Notes: a model not told the origin generated them from the letters alone. DNA of 64,000 nt from an uncultured Clostridia bacterium (GCA_947623655.1 CANQHG010000004.1:1-64000); one strand, 5' to 3'; positions 25,501-35,300 are shown, numbered from the stretch's first letter. Numbers and translations: made by a program.

Positions 25501-25993
25501 GGGCGGAGAAGATCCCCAAAAAGAACGCAAGGCAGACGCCGAAGACGCGCCAGAAGATGCCGCGCGGTTTGTATTGGTTGCGGAGCGGGATCTTTTGCTC
25601 CGCTACGGCCTGTTTTTCGAATTCTTTTTGCGCCGCGAGAAGCTCTTTCTTTTCACGGCGGGTCATCTTATGCTTTTCGCCGTCCGTCCCGCTTTGCGCT
25701 TGTTTTTGGGCGGCCGTGGCTTCTTTGGCGGCTTTTTCTTTGGTCTTTTGCGCTGCCGCCGCCTCGCGCTTTGCCTGTAATTGCGCCTCTTTTTCGGCTC
25801 TTTCTTTGGCTTTTTGCGCTTCGGCTGCTTCGCGCTGGGCTTTCAACTGCGCCTCTTTTGCGGCCTTTTCCTTGGCTTTTTGCGCTTCTGCCGCCTCGCG
25901 TTGGGCTCTCATCTGCGCCTCTTTCTGCGCTTTCTGTGCCGCCGCGTCGTTTTCGGGTCTGTTGTTGCCCGTATTCTTCTTTTCGTCTGCCAT
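22598..25993 (-). CDS. Large membrane-anchored repeat protein of unknown function
   Basis: An 1131-residue protein. Residues 1 to about 110 are an Ala/Lys/Glu/Gln-rich coiled coil made of near-identical AQREAAEAQKAKEKAAKEA units. A basic stretch leads to one transmembrane helix (about 150-180, VCLAFFLGIFSALGGLAGAGA). The long outer part has two repeat types: four 'Y.LCYG.EG.DY' segments, and about six units of 33-35 residues with the pattern IMKAMQDW-x-ISDLSDQSKIESL-x-IGDVI. A C-terminal region rich in Tyr and Asp follows (about 900-1131). No enzyme motif is seen. ATG 25993 is preferred over an upstream TTG because of spacing to GGGAG. It may be a surface or envelope-spanning structural protein; that is inference. 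Confidence 0.75.
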   Translation of the reverse strand: MADEKKNTGNNRPENDAAAQKAQKEAQMRAQREAAEAQKAKEKAAKEAQLKAQREAAEAQKAKERAEKEAQLQAKREAAAAQKTKEKAAKEATAAQKQAQSGTDGEKHKMTRREKKELLAAQKEFEKQAVAEQKIPLRNQYKPRGIFWRVFGVCLAFFLGIFSALGGLAGAGAILLSGPSKDVLSTLGIEDPEQFLSTAYLEKSLFEVYEDVMKDVNLLANPSELTLETFAKYSPLIDTYLNDLVDQNLQDLGISLDLNAIKQQKFSELGSYAKNELLPQVELGPILGLDTGVTLEKINDNAPMYALSYGKFGVDYTIGEGTDADGNATTVVEMKDGKKPKNITDLIPTLKADAQDGDNYDGGIMDVLGGIELGSFLGLDIRLESEKDAGDAIVYTLCYGTEGTDYRFESMQGAEYVQAIEGGKAATTVNTLLNESDSFLNDLSLGALLELNTAEKVADRDANSMMYSLCYGNEGEDYEISDDGLIVMKAGHAERTLGDLTTNSSAVIDSLQVESVLGIKPGSDAIMRTVAYGNELKKENGEYVKDENGKYKTETVVDDEGNETLQYVGGGRYILEGEGDALKVVMLPDPNDPDGKPYPKKTVGDLTAEDANLLDGVTLGSLLEITESSSAIMQAMQDWTIDDLKDQDMIESLEIGQILEIDDSSSGIMKAMQTWTLSDLQDQSKVESLKIGDVLNDSSSSKLMSAMSDWTLGDLNKQTRIERLKLSQIITINAQSSNIMKAMQDWRISELSDQSKIDALSLSDVITIDLASPDTPQMLKALHDMSIGEVSTSIDTLTLEDVLGEDAFTGNKILATLRHKQINEIGNAIQQLTIEQVFGDEIRSYAKKSAYDPQVRVNQTDKPDAGSVVTRYFVTGSQTEVFAGWYKGSDEAGWTKVDDALVKHNAYAEEKIYVERSVDHYLVVNYDNGDSSQWQRYSGQEEVLSDDFSCYYLDAEGVRHDLEPVYAYKHDGTAVEGKRILTEKSEGQPDKYYYMLKTDVTLRYAPEDGGTSYAQTQVETRYFGTVQGQQNTELVAYHAGVWYLLLEMDNETGADTPITEMGHLITKITGEINSITLGQMYLHELIDESPDISIEHFQYQKDDGGYYTNLNELTISGVIKLIRHISETFGH

Positions 25994-26044
25994 GCTCAAT
26001 GCTCCCTACATGAAGTTTTCGGAACGGATCGTATCCATTTTACA

Positions 26045-26073
26045 ATTATAATACGCATGTTAAAAAAAATCAA
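26045..26073 (-). promoter_or_regulatory. Promoter of the large repeat protein
   Basis: On the minus strand TTGATT (26068-26073) and TATAAT (26045-26050) are 17 bp apart, about 50 nt upstream of the start. Confidence 0.75.
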
Positions 26074-26121
26074 GTATTTCGGCATACAAATTTTAACAAT
26101 TCCCCTCCGCCGCACGGTGCG

Positions 26122-27279
26122 CTACTCTTCCGCGCCGCCCGCGCCGTCTTCCCCGTCGCCGAGCCCGCGGAACGTCTCCAGCTTTCTGCCGATGGAATTG
26201 GTCTTCTTTTCGGCGCTCTCCACGCTGTCTTGCGCTTCGCGGAGTTTTCTCTTCGTCTTTTCGAGAAGTTCGGCGAACTTTGCAAATTCGAGGCGGAATG
26301 TTTCGAGCATTTCTCTCAGCTCTCCCGAGCGCCTCTCGATCGCGGCCGTCCTGAACCCCGTTTGCAGTGTGTTCAAAAGGGCGCCGAGATTGGTCGGTCC
26401 GCAGGCAATGACCCGTCTCTTCCTGAGAAAATCGGAGAGTCCCGCCATTTTCGTCACTTCGGCATACAGCCCCTCGGAGGGCAGATACATCAGCGCGAAA
26501 TCCGTCGTCGCGGGCGGGAGTATGTATTTTTTGGCAATGGACTCCGCCTGCAATTTCACGGCTCTCTCGAGATTTTTGCGGGAGAGAAGCTCGTTTTCCC
26601 GATCGCCCCGTTCGGAAGCGTCAACGAGCCGTTCGAACTCTTCCACGGGGAACTTGCTGTCGACGGGCAGATATACCGTCTCGCCGTCGCGGGAGGGGAG
26701 AAGGATCGCGAAGTCGACCATCGTATTGCCGAGCGGGTCGAGTTTTACGCTGCGGCGGTATTGCTCGGGTGAGAGCATCTGATCGAGCAAGGCGTCGAGC
26801 TGGGCCTCGCCCCACGTCCCACGGAGTTTCACGTTGGAGAACACCCGCTTGATGTCGGCCACGTTCCCCGAGAGCGCCTTCATTTCGCCCACGCTCTCAT
26901 ACATCTTTTCGAGCCGCCGTCCGATCTGGTCGAAACTGTCGGAGAGCTTGCCGTCGATGGAGCTCGTGAGCTTGTCGTCCACGGTGCGGCGGATCCGTTC
27001 GAGGTTTTGCGCGTTCGCGTCGACGATGTATTTGAGGTCCTCCGAAAGCCTGTTCTGAATGGCGTTGAGCCGCGCTTCCGTCACGCGGTTCAGGTTGTCC
27101 GTCGCCCGCGCCGTGTAATCGGCGAGTGAGGATATCCGCTCCGTCGTCTGAAGCAGGCGGGAGAGTTCGTCTTCAGACATGCCCCCGTCTTTTTTTTGTT
27201 TTCGGAAGAGAAGAGCGAGAAGCGCAATCAGGTTTGCAGCGCATAAAATAGCGATTATCACAAGCAGGATCGTGGACAT
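26122..27279 (-). CDS. rmuC: RmuC family protein
   Basis: A 385-residue protein: N-terminal transmembrane helix (STILLVIIAILCAANLIALLALLF), a coiled coil (about 40-145), and the RmuC nuclease-like domain (about 150-350) with LRGTWGEAQLDALLDQML, VDSKFPVEEFERL, and LMYLPSEGLYAEV followed by VIACGPTNLGALLNTL. RmuC limits DNA rearrangements at inverted repeats in E. coli; the domain belongs to the PD-(D/E)XK superfamily. The start at 27279 follows AAGGAGG. It sits 20 nt after cca and is probably cotranscribed. The repeat-rich genome makes a recombination-limiting protein of interest. Confidence 0.9.
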   Translation of the reverse strand: MSTILLVIIAILCAANLIALLALLFRKQKKDGGMSEDELSRLLQTTERISSLADYTARATDNLNRVTEARLNAIQNRLSEDLKYIVDANAQNLERIRRTVDDKLTSSIDGKLSDSFDQIGRRLEKMYESVGEMKALSGNVADIKRVFSNVKLRGTWGEAQLDALLDQMLSPEQYRRSVKLDPLGNTMVDFAILLPSRDGETVYLPVDSKFPVEEFERLVDASERGDRENELLSRKNLERAVKLQAESIAKKYILPPATTDFALMYLPSEGLYAEVTKMAGLSDFLRKRRVIACGPTNLGALLNTLQTGFRTAAIERRSGELREMLETFRLEFAKFAELLEKTKRKLREAQDSVESAEKKTNSIGRKLETFRGLGDGEDGAGGAEE

Positions 27280-27299
27280 GGTGCCTCCTTTTTTTTGCC

Positions 27300-28664
27300 T
27301 TAAACGTTTTTCAGCTTCGCCGCGGCGGCTGCGGAGAGCTTTAAGAGCCGTTTGCGGTCGTTTCTTGCGCCGTCGGCCGCGCAGTCGAGAAGAAGCGCGT
27401 GCAATACGTCCGCCGTGTTCTTTGCGGGAACGCCCGCGCTCTGCACATCCGCGCCGTTCACGGCAAGTTCTTTCAGCGAAAACGGCACGCCCTCTCTGCG
27501 CATGCGGGAGAGGATCTCTTTCCATTTGACGACGGTCGGCGCTTCGGACAGGTCGTCTTTGCAGGCGGAGTAATCGGCCTGTTTGACGGCGAAAAATTCG
27601 TCGAGAAAGGGATAGTATAAAACGAGCTCCCGCCGCACTTTATTTTCTTTCATCTTGAGGTCGAGATCGCGCATATGCAGGCGCACGAGAAGAGAGACCC
27701 GTTCCGTCACGGCGGCGGGCGCCTTCAGACGGGTCAGGATGTCCCTTGCGATGCGCGCGCCCTCGATCTCATGGCCGTGGTAATTGCCGTTTTCAAGCAT
27801 ACAGTAAGGCTTTCCGACGTCGTGGAGAAGGGCGGCGAGACGGACGGCGGGCGGGGCGTAGAGCACGGTGCGGAGAGAGTGCTCGAGGACGTCGTGGTCG
27901 TGGAACCGCGCGTTCTGCGCCATGCCGTCCCCGGCGGCGAGTTCGGGCAGGATCTCCTTTAAAACGTCTGTCTCTTTGAGGATACGCAGACCGCGGTAGG
28001 GCGCCGTGCAGTCGTTTTGCTTTTCGTCGGCATGCAACAGGAGCATGAGTTCGCGGAAGACGCGCTCGGGCACGATGTCGCCGATGAGCTTCGCGTGGCT
28101 TTTTGCGCCCGCCATACATTCTTCGTCGGGGGTATACCCCGTTTGCGCCGCCTGCCGCGCAAGCCGCATGAGCCGCAGGCCGTCTTCGCCGAACACCTTT
28201 TCCGCGGGCGCAACGGTGCGCAGTTTTTTGGCGCGGATATCGCCGATCCCGCCGAGCGGATCGACAAAACGGTCGGCGCGTATGTCGTAATAAACGGCGT
28301 TACAGCAAAAATCCCGTCTCGTCGCGTCCACTGCGAGATCGTCGGTAAACGTCACTTCCGCGGGCGCATGGACGCCCGCGCGGTAGGTATCGTGGCGGAA
28401 GCGGGTAAATTCGCACGACACGCCGTTTTCGCCCGTAAGCTTCACGGTCCCCGTGCGGGGATAGACGGCGCGGACGGCGAACCCCGCCTTTTCCGCCGCG
28501 GCGGTGAGTTCCTCTTCCGAACAGGCGGCGGCGATGTCCCAGTCGGCATTTTCGAAGAGGGGAAGCCCGTCGAGGCAGTCGCGCACGCTTCCGCCGACAA
28601 GATACAGGGGAGACTTGCATCCGTCTGCCAATTTCAAAAATATTTCGGGCAAAACTTTTCGCAT
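27300..28664 (-). CDS. cca: CCA-adding tRNA nucleotidyltransferase / poly(A) polymerase family, with HD domain
   Basis: A 454-residue class II nucleotidyltransferase: YLVGGSVRDCLDG (nucleotide-binding G-S loop), the catalytic acids in NADWDIAAA, RRDFCCNAVYYD, and GEDGLRLMRLARQAAQTG. An HD phosphohydrolase domain follows (about 240-340) with LAALLHDVGKP and HEIEGARIA. It restores or adds 3'-CCA on tRNA. The ATG at 28664 is fixed by homology, and only six bases separate it from the -10 box, so the transcript should start at or next to the A of the ATG (see findings). Followed by rmuC. Confidence 0.9.
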   Translation of the reverse strand: MRKVLPEIFLKLADGCKSPLYLVGGSVRDCLDGLPLFENADWDIAAACSEEELTAAAEKAGFAVRAVYPRTGTVKLTGENGVSCEFTRFRHDTYRAGVHAPAEVTFTDDLAVDATRRDFCCNAVYYDIRADRFVDPLGGIGDIRAKKLRTVAPAEKVFGEDGLRLMRLARQAAQTGYTPDEECMAGAKSHAKLIGDIVPERVFRELMLLLHADEKQNDCTAPYRGLRILKETDVLKEILPELAAGDGMAQNARFHDHDVLEHSLRTVLYAPPAVRLAALLHDVGKPYCMLENGNYHGHEIEGARIARDILTRLKAPAAVTERVSLLVRLHMRDLDLKMKENKVRRELVLYYPFLDEFFAVKQADYSACKDDLSEAPTVVKWKEILSRMRREGVPFSLKELAVNGADVQSAGVPAKNTADVLHALLLDCAADGARNDRKRLLKLSAAAAAKLKNV

Positions 28665-28670
28665 GGCCCG

Positions 28671-28699
28671 ATTATAGCAATTTTTTTCTTGATTGTCAA
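28671..28699 (-). promoter_or_regulatory. cca promoter, apparently leaderless
   Basis: On the minus strand TTGACA (28694-28699), 17 bp, TATAAT (28671-28676), then six bases to the ATG. Confidence 0.75.
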
Positions 28700-28755
28700 T
28701 CGCGCGGACATACGGGAGCGCGGAAGGGAGAAAGAAAAAAATTTCCGCAAACATC

Positions 28756-28784
28756 TTGCAAAATTTCCGCGTTTATTGTATCAT
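28756..28784 (+). promoter_or_regulatory. Promoter of the lipid kinase gene
   Basis: TTGCAA (28756-28761) and TATCAT (28779-28784) with 17-bp spacing, divergent from the cca promoter. Confidence 0.6.
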
Positions 28785-28809
28785 AAAAGAGGAGAAAAAC
28801 GCAGAAATC

Positions 28810-29673
28810 ATGTATCATTTCATTGTAAATCCGAACGCAAAAAAGAGCGAAGAGGCGCTCGCCCTTGCCGAGGAAATTTTCCTCAGCCGCGGCGCCGCTT
28901 ACGACGTCTTCCGCTCTCGGAAAAAGGGAGACATTCTCCTTGAGACCCGCCGTCTCACGCAGGAGGGGGAGACGGCCGTCGTCGCCGTAGGCGGGGACGG
29001 GACGCTCAACGAAGTCCTCTCGGGCGTTGCCGACCCCGAAAAGACGGTCCTCGGGCTCATTCCGGCGGGCACGGGCAACGATTTTGCGATAAAGGCGCGC
29101 ATTCCTTTCGGCGCGGCCGCCGCCGAACTCATTTTAAGCGGCGAGCCGAAATTCACCGACTTTCTCGACTGCGGCGGCGGGCTTCGCAGCATGAACATCG
29201 CGGGGCTCGGCATCGACGTCGATATCCTCGAGCGGCGGGAACGGAAAAAGGCGGAGGGGAAGAAAATGTCGTACTTTTCGAGCCTCGTCCGCTCTCTCAT
29301 CAAATACAGACCCGTGAAGATGAAGATCGTCGCCGACGGCGCGGAGCAGGAATATTCCGTTCTCATTGCCGCCGCATGCAACGGCTCGCAGTTCGGCGGG
29401 GGGATCCCCATCTGTCCGCCCGCCGTTCTGGACGACGGCAAGATCGATCTCATCGCCGTAGACTGTCCCAAAAAGATCGTTCTTCCCGTATACCTGCTCA
29501 AACTCATGCGGGGCAAACTGCATCGGAACAAGATCTACCACCGTGTGCTCTGCGAGGAAGCGGAAATTTACCCGCAGGGGACGGAGAGCGTGCAACTCGA
29601 CGGAGAGCTCTTCCCCGCAAAAGAACTCCGTGTGAAGATCGTGAGCGGAAAATTACGCATGTATCGAGGCTGA
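28810..29673 (+). CDS. Diacylglycerol kinase / YegS-like lipid kinase
   Basis: A 287-residue DAGK-catalytic-domain protein: MYHFIVNPNAKK at the N-terminus, the nucleotide loop VGGDGTLNEVL, GLIPAGTGNDFA, and C-terminal GKIDLIAV. These enzymes phosphorylate diacylglycerol or related lipids, in Gram-positives mostly to recycle lipid from lipoteichoic acid synthesis (DgkB). The ATG at 28810 is fixed by homology; the GGAG at 28791 is rather far, so initiation may be weak. It is one base away from the next gene, suggesting coupling with the phosphatase. Confidence 0.88.
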   Translation: MYHFIVNPNAKKSEEALALAEEIFLSRGAAYDVFRSRKKGDILLETRRLTQEGETAVVAVGGDGTLNEVLSGVADPEKTVLGLIPAGTGNDFAIKARIPFGAAAAELILSGEPKFTDFLDCGGGLRSMNIAGLGIDVDILERRERKKAEGKKMSYFSSLVRSLIKYRPVKMKIVADGAEQEYSVLIAAACNGSQFGGGIPICPPAVLDDGKIDLIAVDCPKKIVLPVYLLKLMRGKLHRNKIYHRVLCEEAEIYPQGTESVQLDGELFPAKELRVKIVSGKLRMYRG

Positions 29674-29674
29674 A

Positions 29675-30727
29675 ATGGGGAACCTGTATAAAGAGATCCT
29701 TGAAAACATACCGACGGCGGCGATCGTCGTCAACGATAAACTGCGCGTGAGATACTGCAACCGCGCTTTCCGCGCCTACTTCGGCGCCGTGAAAGAGCGC
29801 GGGACGCTCGCGGACGCCATCTCATGCACGGAGGAGATCAGATGCGGCGAGGGCGTAAAATGCGCCTATTGCTCGCTGAGGGAGTTCTTTCTGGACGCCG
29901 TGAAGGGCGGAAAAGTTTCTTTCCGCAAACTTGTCTTCCGCAAGGGAAAGGAGGCGCTCACGCTGCGCGTCAAAATTCGTCCCATGGGCGACGGCCTCTT
30001 TCTCGGGCTCGCCGACAACGCCTACGAGACGGAGATCGCCCGTGAAATGTCCTCCGCGCAAGACATCCAGCAGCGTCTTCTTCCCGCCGCAAAGAGCGAC
30101 GCGCCTTATTCTTTTATGTATATCCCGTGCCGCGAGATCGGCGGGGATCTTCCCGACGTCTACGAGGCATCGGGCGATACGATGGGGGTGCTTGCCGACG
30201 TCTCGGGGAAAGGGATCTCGGCGGGCATGCTCTCCGCCTTTGTGCGGGCGGGCTGGGACAGGGGAGAAGTTTCCCCCGCCCGCGCCCTCTTCGGGCTGAA
30301 CGCAAAGTTTCAGGAACTCAATCTCGACGAGCGGTCTTATGTGACTGCCGTCGCCGTCCGCATCGCGCGGGAGGGGAAAAAACTCATATATTGTGCGGCA
30401 GGGCACAATGCGCCCATGCTTTTGAAGCGGGAACAGGGCATCGACGAGATCGTCATGAGCGCCCCGCCCGTCTCCACATGGATGCCGGGGTTCAGGTACG
30501 AAGACGCGGAGATCCCCTACGAAAAGGGGGATATCCTCGTCCTTCTCACCGACGGCGTGACGGAGAGCAGGAACGCCCGCGGCGAACAGTTTTCTCTCGA
30601 GCGCGCGGAAGAGATCTTGCGCCGTTCGGGGAACGCCCAACGGTTCATCGAACGTCTCAAGGCCGCCCTCAAGGAGTTCTGCGGCACATTCAACGACGAT
30701 ATCACGGCCATCGCGTTCGATCTGTGA
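29675..30727 (+). CDS. PAS domain-containing PP2C (SpoIIE/RsbU-type) serine phosphatase
   Basis: A 350-residue protein. Residues 1-120 form a PAS-like sensor with three cysteines in CGEGVKCAYCSL, possibly metal or cofactor binding. The PP2C domain (about 130-350) starts with AQDIQQRLLP and has GGDLPDVYE, GVLADVSGKGISAGMLSA, CAAGHNAPML and LLTDGVTESRN plus FNDDITAIAF, the metal-binding acidic positions. Such phosphatases usually dephosphorylate an anti-sigma antagonist. No partner anti-sigma or sigma gene lies nearby. Confidence 0.87.
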   Translation: MGNLYKEILENIPTAAIVVNDKLRVRYCNRAFRAYFGAVKERGTLADAISCTEEIRCGEGVKCAYCSLREFFLDAVKGGKVSFRKLVFRKGKEALTLRVKIRPMGDGLFLGLADNAYETEIAREMSSAQDIQQRLLPAAKSDAPYSFMYIPCREIGGDLPDVYEASGDTMGVLADVSGKGISAGMLSAFVRAGWDRGEVSPARALFGLNAKFQELNLDERSYVTAVAVRIAREGKKLIYCAAGHNAPMLLKREQGIDEIVMSAPPVSTWMPGFRYEDAEIPYEKGDILVLLTDGVTESRNARGEQFSLERAEEILRRSGNAQRFIERLKAALKEFCGTFNDDITAIAFDL

Positions 30728-30756
30728 GACGGCCGTGCGCGCCGTCCCTCCTTTTG
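30728..30756 (+). terminator. Hairpin after the phosphatase gene
   Basis: GACGGC (30728-30733) pairs with GCCGTC (30741-30746), followed by a pyrimidine tract with TTTT. Weak terminator candidate immediately after the stop. Confidence 0.5.
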
Positions 30757-30827
30757 TGAGTAGATTGCAAAAAAGCCCGAAAAAATGACAGAATAAACCG
30801 TTTCGCGTATTATTTTTTCAAAACGCA

Positions 30828-30855
30828 TTGACAGATTTTGTTTCGCGGTTATAAT
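30828..30855 (+). promoter_or_regulatory. Promoter of the laminarinase-like gene
   Basis: TTGACA (30828-30833) and TATAAT (30850-30855), spacing 16 bp. Confidence 0.75.
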
Positions 30856-30917
30856 TTGTATATAAAAATCGTGATATGGCGCCTCTTTGTGGGGTGTATG
30901 GGGGAGCGTTTCATAGC

Positions 30918-32306
30918 ATGAGTCGGCAAAAGAGCGGAAAAATCATGCGGAGAGCGGTCGTTTGGACAGTCGCGCTCCTTTTTCTGCTGTGTTGCACGGG
31001 GTGCGAGATCGATCTCGGCATTCCCGAGCTTCCCGCCCCCAAGGAACCCGTCAAGGTAACGGGCATCGACCTGTTCGCTTCCGCCGCGGAGATCGCCGTG
31101 GGCGGGCGGTATCTGCTCTCTCCCGACCCCGCAGACGGAAATACGTTCTGGACGACTTCCAACGCGGAAGTCGCGACCGTAGAGGAGGGGCTTGTGACGG
31201 GACTTTCGGAGGGGGAGACGGTCGTTACCGCGTCCAACGGGAGCGAGATGTCGTCGTGCACCGTCGTCGTGAAACCGCTCGAGCTGGGCGTGAAAGTAAC
31301 GGCGTCCGACGCAAATCTCGTCGTCGGGAACTTCATCGCGTTCGGCACGGGGCTCCCCGCAAATTGCCGCGCGTCATGGTCTTCGTCCGACGAGTCGGTC
31401 GCTTCCGTCGAGGGCGGCGTCGTCTCCGCAACGGGTGCGGGCGTCGCGACCGTCACCGCCACCTACGGCGATTTCTCTTCTTCTTACACCGTGACGGTCA
31501 TCGATCCCGAAGCGCGCGGGCGCCAGCTCATCTGGTCGGACGAGTTCGAGGGCGACGCGCTCGACGCGACAAAGTGGGAATTTCAGCGCGGTGTGCAAGA
31601 CGTCTATGTCAACAACGGCAAAACTTCCTACGGGCCCAAATTCTGGGGCAATAACGAACTTCAATATTATACGGAAGACGCCGTGTCCCTCTCGGACGGA
31701 GTGCTCACGGTGACTGCCGCGCGGGAAGAGGGGCTTCCCGAGGGCAGAGAATTTACTTCCGCCCGCATTGCGACGCGCGACAGGGGATTTTGGACGTACG
31801 GCTACTTTGAGGCGCGGATGAAGCTTCCCGAGGGCGTCGGCATGTGGCCCGCGTTCTGGCTGCTTCCCCAGCCCGAGGCGGGCATGGGCACGAACAACCG
31901 CTATGGCGGCTGGGCGGCCAACGGAGAAGTCGACATCATGGAGGCGAAGGGACGGCTTCCCTATGAAGTGGGGAACACCCTGCACTTCGGCGGAAACCCC
32001 TCCACCTATTCTTTCCGCACCGTTCACACATCTTCGTCCATTTCCGAATGGCACACCTACGGGCTCGAGTGGAGAAGCGGCTACATGGCGTGGTTTGTAG
32101 ACGGAACGGAGACGTTCAGGCTCAGCAATACTTCTTGGTATACCAACTCTCCGCTCGGGGCAAACGATCCTTCCGCCCCTTTCAATGTGCCGTTTTATAT
32201 CATCTTCAACTTTGCGGTCGGAGGCAATTACGATCAGGGGCGCCGCCCCGACGCTTCGTTCGAATCCGCCGCCATGCAGATCGACTATGTGCGCGTCTAC
32301 GCCTAA
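30918..32306 (+). CDS. GH16 laminarinase-like endo-beta-glucanase lipoprotein with two Big2 domains
   Basis: About 462 residues. The N-terminus is a lipoprotein-type signal (RRAVVWTVALLFLLCCTGC). Two bacterial Ig-like (Big2) domains follow, the second with SWSSSDESVASVEGG. The GH16 domain (about 210-462) begins LIWSDEFEGDALDATKWE and has the catalytic NGEVDIMEAKG (Glu337 nucleophile, Asp339, Glu342 acid/base). The extra residue in EVDIME marks the laminarinase-type subgroup, unlike the lichenase at 18231, so beta-1,3-glucan is the likely substrate. Start is uncertain: ATG 30918 or ATG 30945 give equally good signals; an ATG at 30876 is less likely. First gene of the second glucan locus. Confidence 0.88.
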   Translation: MSRQKSGKIMRRAVVWTVALLFLLCCTGCEIDLGIPELPAPKEPVKVTGIDLFASAAEIAVGGRYLLSPDPADGNTFWTTSNAEVATVEEGLVTGLSEGETVVTASNGSEMSSCTVVVKPLELGVKVTASDANLVVGNFIAFGTGLPANCRASWSSSDESVASVEGGVVSATGAGVATVTATYGDFSSSYTVTVIDPEARGRQLIWSDEFEGDALDATKWEFQRGVQDVYVNNGKTSYGPKFWGNNELQYYTEDAVSLSDGVLTVTAAREEGLPEGREFTSARIATRDRGFWTYGYFEARMKLPEGVGMWPAFWLLPQPEAGMGTNNRYGGWAANGEVDIMEAKGRLPYEVGNTLHFGGNPSTYSFRTVHTSSSISEWHTYGLEWRSGYMAWFVDGTETFRLSNTSWYTNSPLGANDPSAPFNVPFYIIFNFAVGGNYDQGRRPDASFESAAMQIDYVRVYA

Positions 32307-32389
32307 AATTTTTGCTCAGATCGCACATATGTCGCGATTTTCGGTATCTTCGGCTCTTGCCGTTTCAGATATAATTTAAGGAGGAAAGT

Positions 32390-35300
32390 ATGAAAAAAAG
32401 ACTCATAACTGTTCTTTCGGTCCTGTTCGCCCTCGTTTTGGGGCTCGCAGTGCTCTCGGCTTGCGGGGGCGGATCGGAAAACGGGGACATCTCCGTCAAC
32501 ATGACCGAGCTCACCCTCGGCGTCGGGGATACCCGCGTTCTCACGGCGACTTCGAAAGACGGTTCCAACGTCACATGGACGACGTCCGATAAGAACGTTG
32601 TCGACTTCATTTCGCAAGTGGCGCAGAGAGGCATCGCGACCGTGCAGGGCAAGGGCATGGGAAAGGCGACCCTCACCGCGACCAATGCTTCCGGTAAGTC
32701 TGCGACCGTATCGGTCACCGTTGAAGACTTCTCGATCGTCATTTCGGGCGACGGGCTCACTGACGGGAAACTGACGATACTCCGCAACGAGGACAAAACG
32801 TTCGAGAGCAAGACGCTCACGGCAAAGATTTTGCGCTCGGGACAGGAGACGGACGAAAAGGCAGTCTGGACCTCTTCCGACGAGTCTGTACTCTCCGTCG
32901 ATAACGGCGTCCTCACCGCGCACCAGCTTGGCACGGGCATCACGGTCACGGCGAAGCGATCCACGGGCAACACCGAGGCGACCGTTACGGTCGACATCGT
33001 TTGGAAGACGGCGCCCAACGGCTGGTACGAAGTTCTGCACGGCGGCGAGAGCAATTCCCTCGGCGACAATGCAGGCAAGTGGACGTGGACGGGCGACGAA
33101 GGCTGGGGCGGTTCCACCCCGACCGTCAAGGGCGACGGCTATGAAAACGGCGCGGTCGACCTTGCCGTCAGCGGCAACACCGGCTGGAGATGGTACGGCG
33201 TACAGCTCTTCTATAAGAATGCGGGGCTCACGGCCGGGCAGGTCTACAAGCTCACTTTCTCCGTCACTTCTTCGGCGGCGGGCTGGATCACCGTAAACGA
33301 CACAGATGTGGAGATCAAAGTCGGGAAGACGGACGTTACGGTCTATTATATCGAGGGCGCGGGCGATAAGGCTTCCGTTTCGATCAATCTCGCCACGCAC
33401 GACAAGATGCGCAACGGCGTCAACCCCATCAACCAATATCCCGAAGGCACGCTGAACTTCTCGGCGCTCGAGTGGACGCCTTACTCGGCGCAGACGCTTG
33501 CGGCGCCCACCGCATTCAGCGTAGCGCAGGACAAACAACTTACGATCACCGATACCAACAGCGACGAAGCGCTCGAAGGGTACGTTATCGGCTTCTTCAA
33601 AAATGCCGACGACGCGGCGCCCGCCTACACGCAGGTCGTTATGAAGCCCGTCAAGGACCGCGACATCCTCGAGGGCAGGGGCGGCATTCCCGACGTCGCT
33701 GACGCCGCGGGGAACAGACCCGAGAACGCGGGCAAGATGTACCTCGACGACAGCTTTGTCCCCGCCGGCAGCTACACGCTCAAAGTGTATGCATACAGCA
33801 GTTCCGCAGTTTATCAGAAGAGCGCTTGGAGCGCGGTAAGCGTTGCTTATACCGTCTCGGGCAGTCCCGATTATAAGGTGCTTCAGTCTTACCGCGACGT
33901 CGACCGCGGCGTAGGCAGGTACTATGTCTGGTCGGAGTGGGATCTCTTCAACCTCGACAAGAGCTTCTATAAGAATAACGCCCTCACGCTTACCCTCACG
34001 GGCGAGTCGAGCTGGTATTCCAACCAGGTCTACTACGAAGAGGCGGGCATGCAGAACGAACATCTGTATGAATACTCTTTCAAGATGAGCGCCAAGGATA
34101 CCGAAAACAACGATATTCCTCTCACGGGCAAACAGTTCGTCATCAACGGGACGCGCATCGACGCGAAGACGGGTGAAAATACCTATAAGGTCTACTTCCT
34201 CTATACGGGCGGTCTTGCGGTCAATATGCTCCTCGGCAAGCCCACCGACGATTGGCAGGGCACCGTTGAGAACAGCGGCCTTCCCGCAGGCACCTACACG
34301 TTCTCCGACATCAAACTCACCGATATGACGGCGGAGGGCAACGACGCCATGACGTTCGGCGACAACGTTGGCACTGTCACGGATAAGCTCGTGTTCTGGT
34401 ATGCCGCGATCGGCGACTGGGCGGAGTGGAACGCCACCATGGCGATGCGCTCGATGAGCTACACGGCAAACGCCGCGAGCGACACGCACTACAGCTACAA
34501 TTTCAACTATAAAGTTACGCCCATCGACGGGAAAGTCTGCAACTGGATCTTCCGCATGTGGTATAAGAACAGCGCCAACCAAAGCGGGACGGAGTACAGC
34601 GTGACGCTTACTCTCGTCTCTTCCGAAGACGGCGACATCATCATCAACGGCGAGACCACGCACATCACGGCGGGCGAGCACGAGTACAAAGTGTACTACA
34701 CCGAGGAGGGCTACTCCCTCTTCCTCTCCATGGCGACGGAAACGAGCATGACGGGTACTTCCGAGAACGGCATGGATCTTACGATCAAGTCCGTCAAGTG
34801 GGCGGCGGGGAGCAAGCAGGCCCTCGCGGATCCCACCGCGACCCTTGAAAACGGCACCGTCAACATCACTTTCCCGAAAGATGGCGTCGACCACTTTGAA
34901 ATCGGTCTCTATTCGGGCGAATCGCTCGTCTCCACGCAGGAGATCGTCAGCGGCGGGAAGATCGACGACAAACAGCACATGAACGGCACCTACACCGTGA
35001 AGCTCCGCGCTTGCGGCGACGCAGACCACAGAGACAGCGGTTGGGTCTCTCTCGGCACCTACACCGTCACGGACGGCGCCCCTATGGCATCCAAACTCGA
35101 ACAGACGGACGATCAAGCCAAAGATCATCCCGGCATGTGGTATCATTGGCTCGACCATTTGGATTGGGAAGGCAGCACGGCAACGGCGACCAAGAATTTG
35201 CTTGACCTTGGCAATAAGACCTTTGTTTTCGCCTACACCACTACCGGCGGTCCTCGTCTCGGCTACAGCGTCCAACTCTATTTTAAAAATGCCGGGAACC

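Noticed and set aside
32370..32375. TATAAT just before the multi-module lipoprotein gene as a promoter
   Set aside because: No -35 is present and the transcript would start inside the ribosome binding site.
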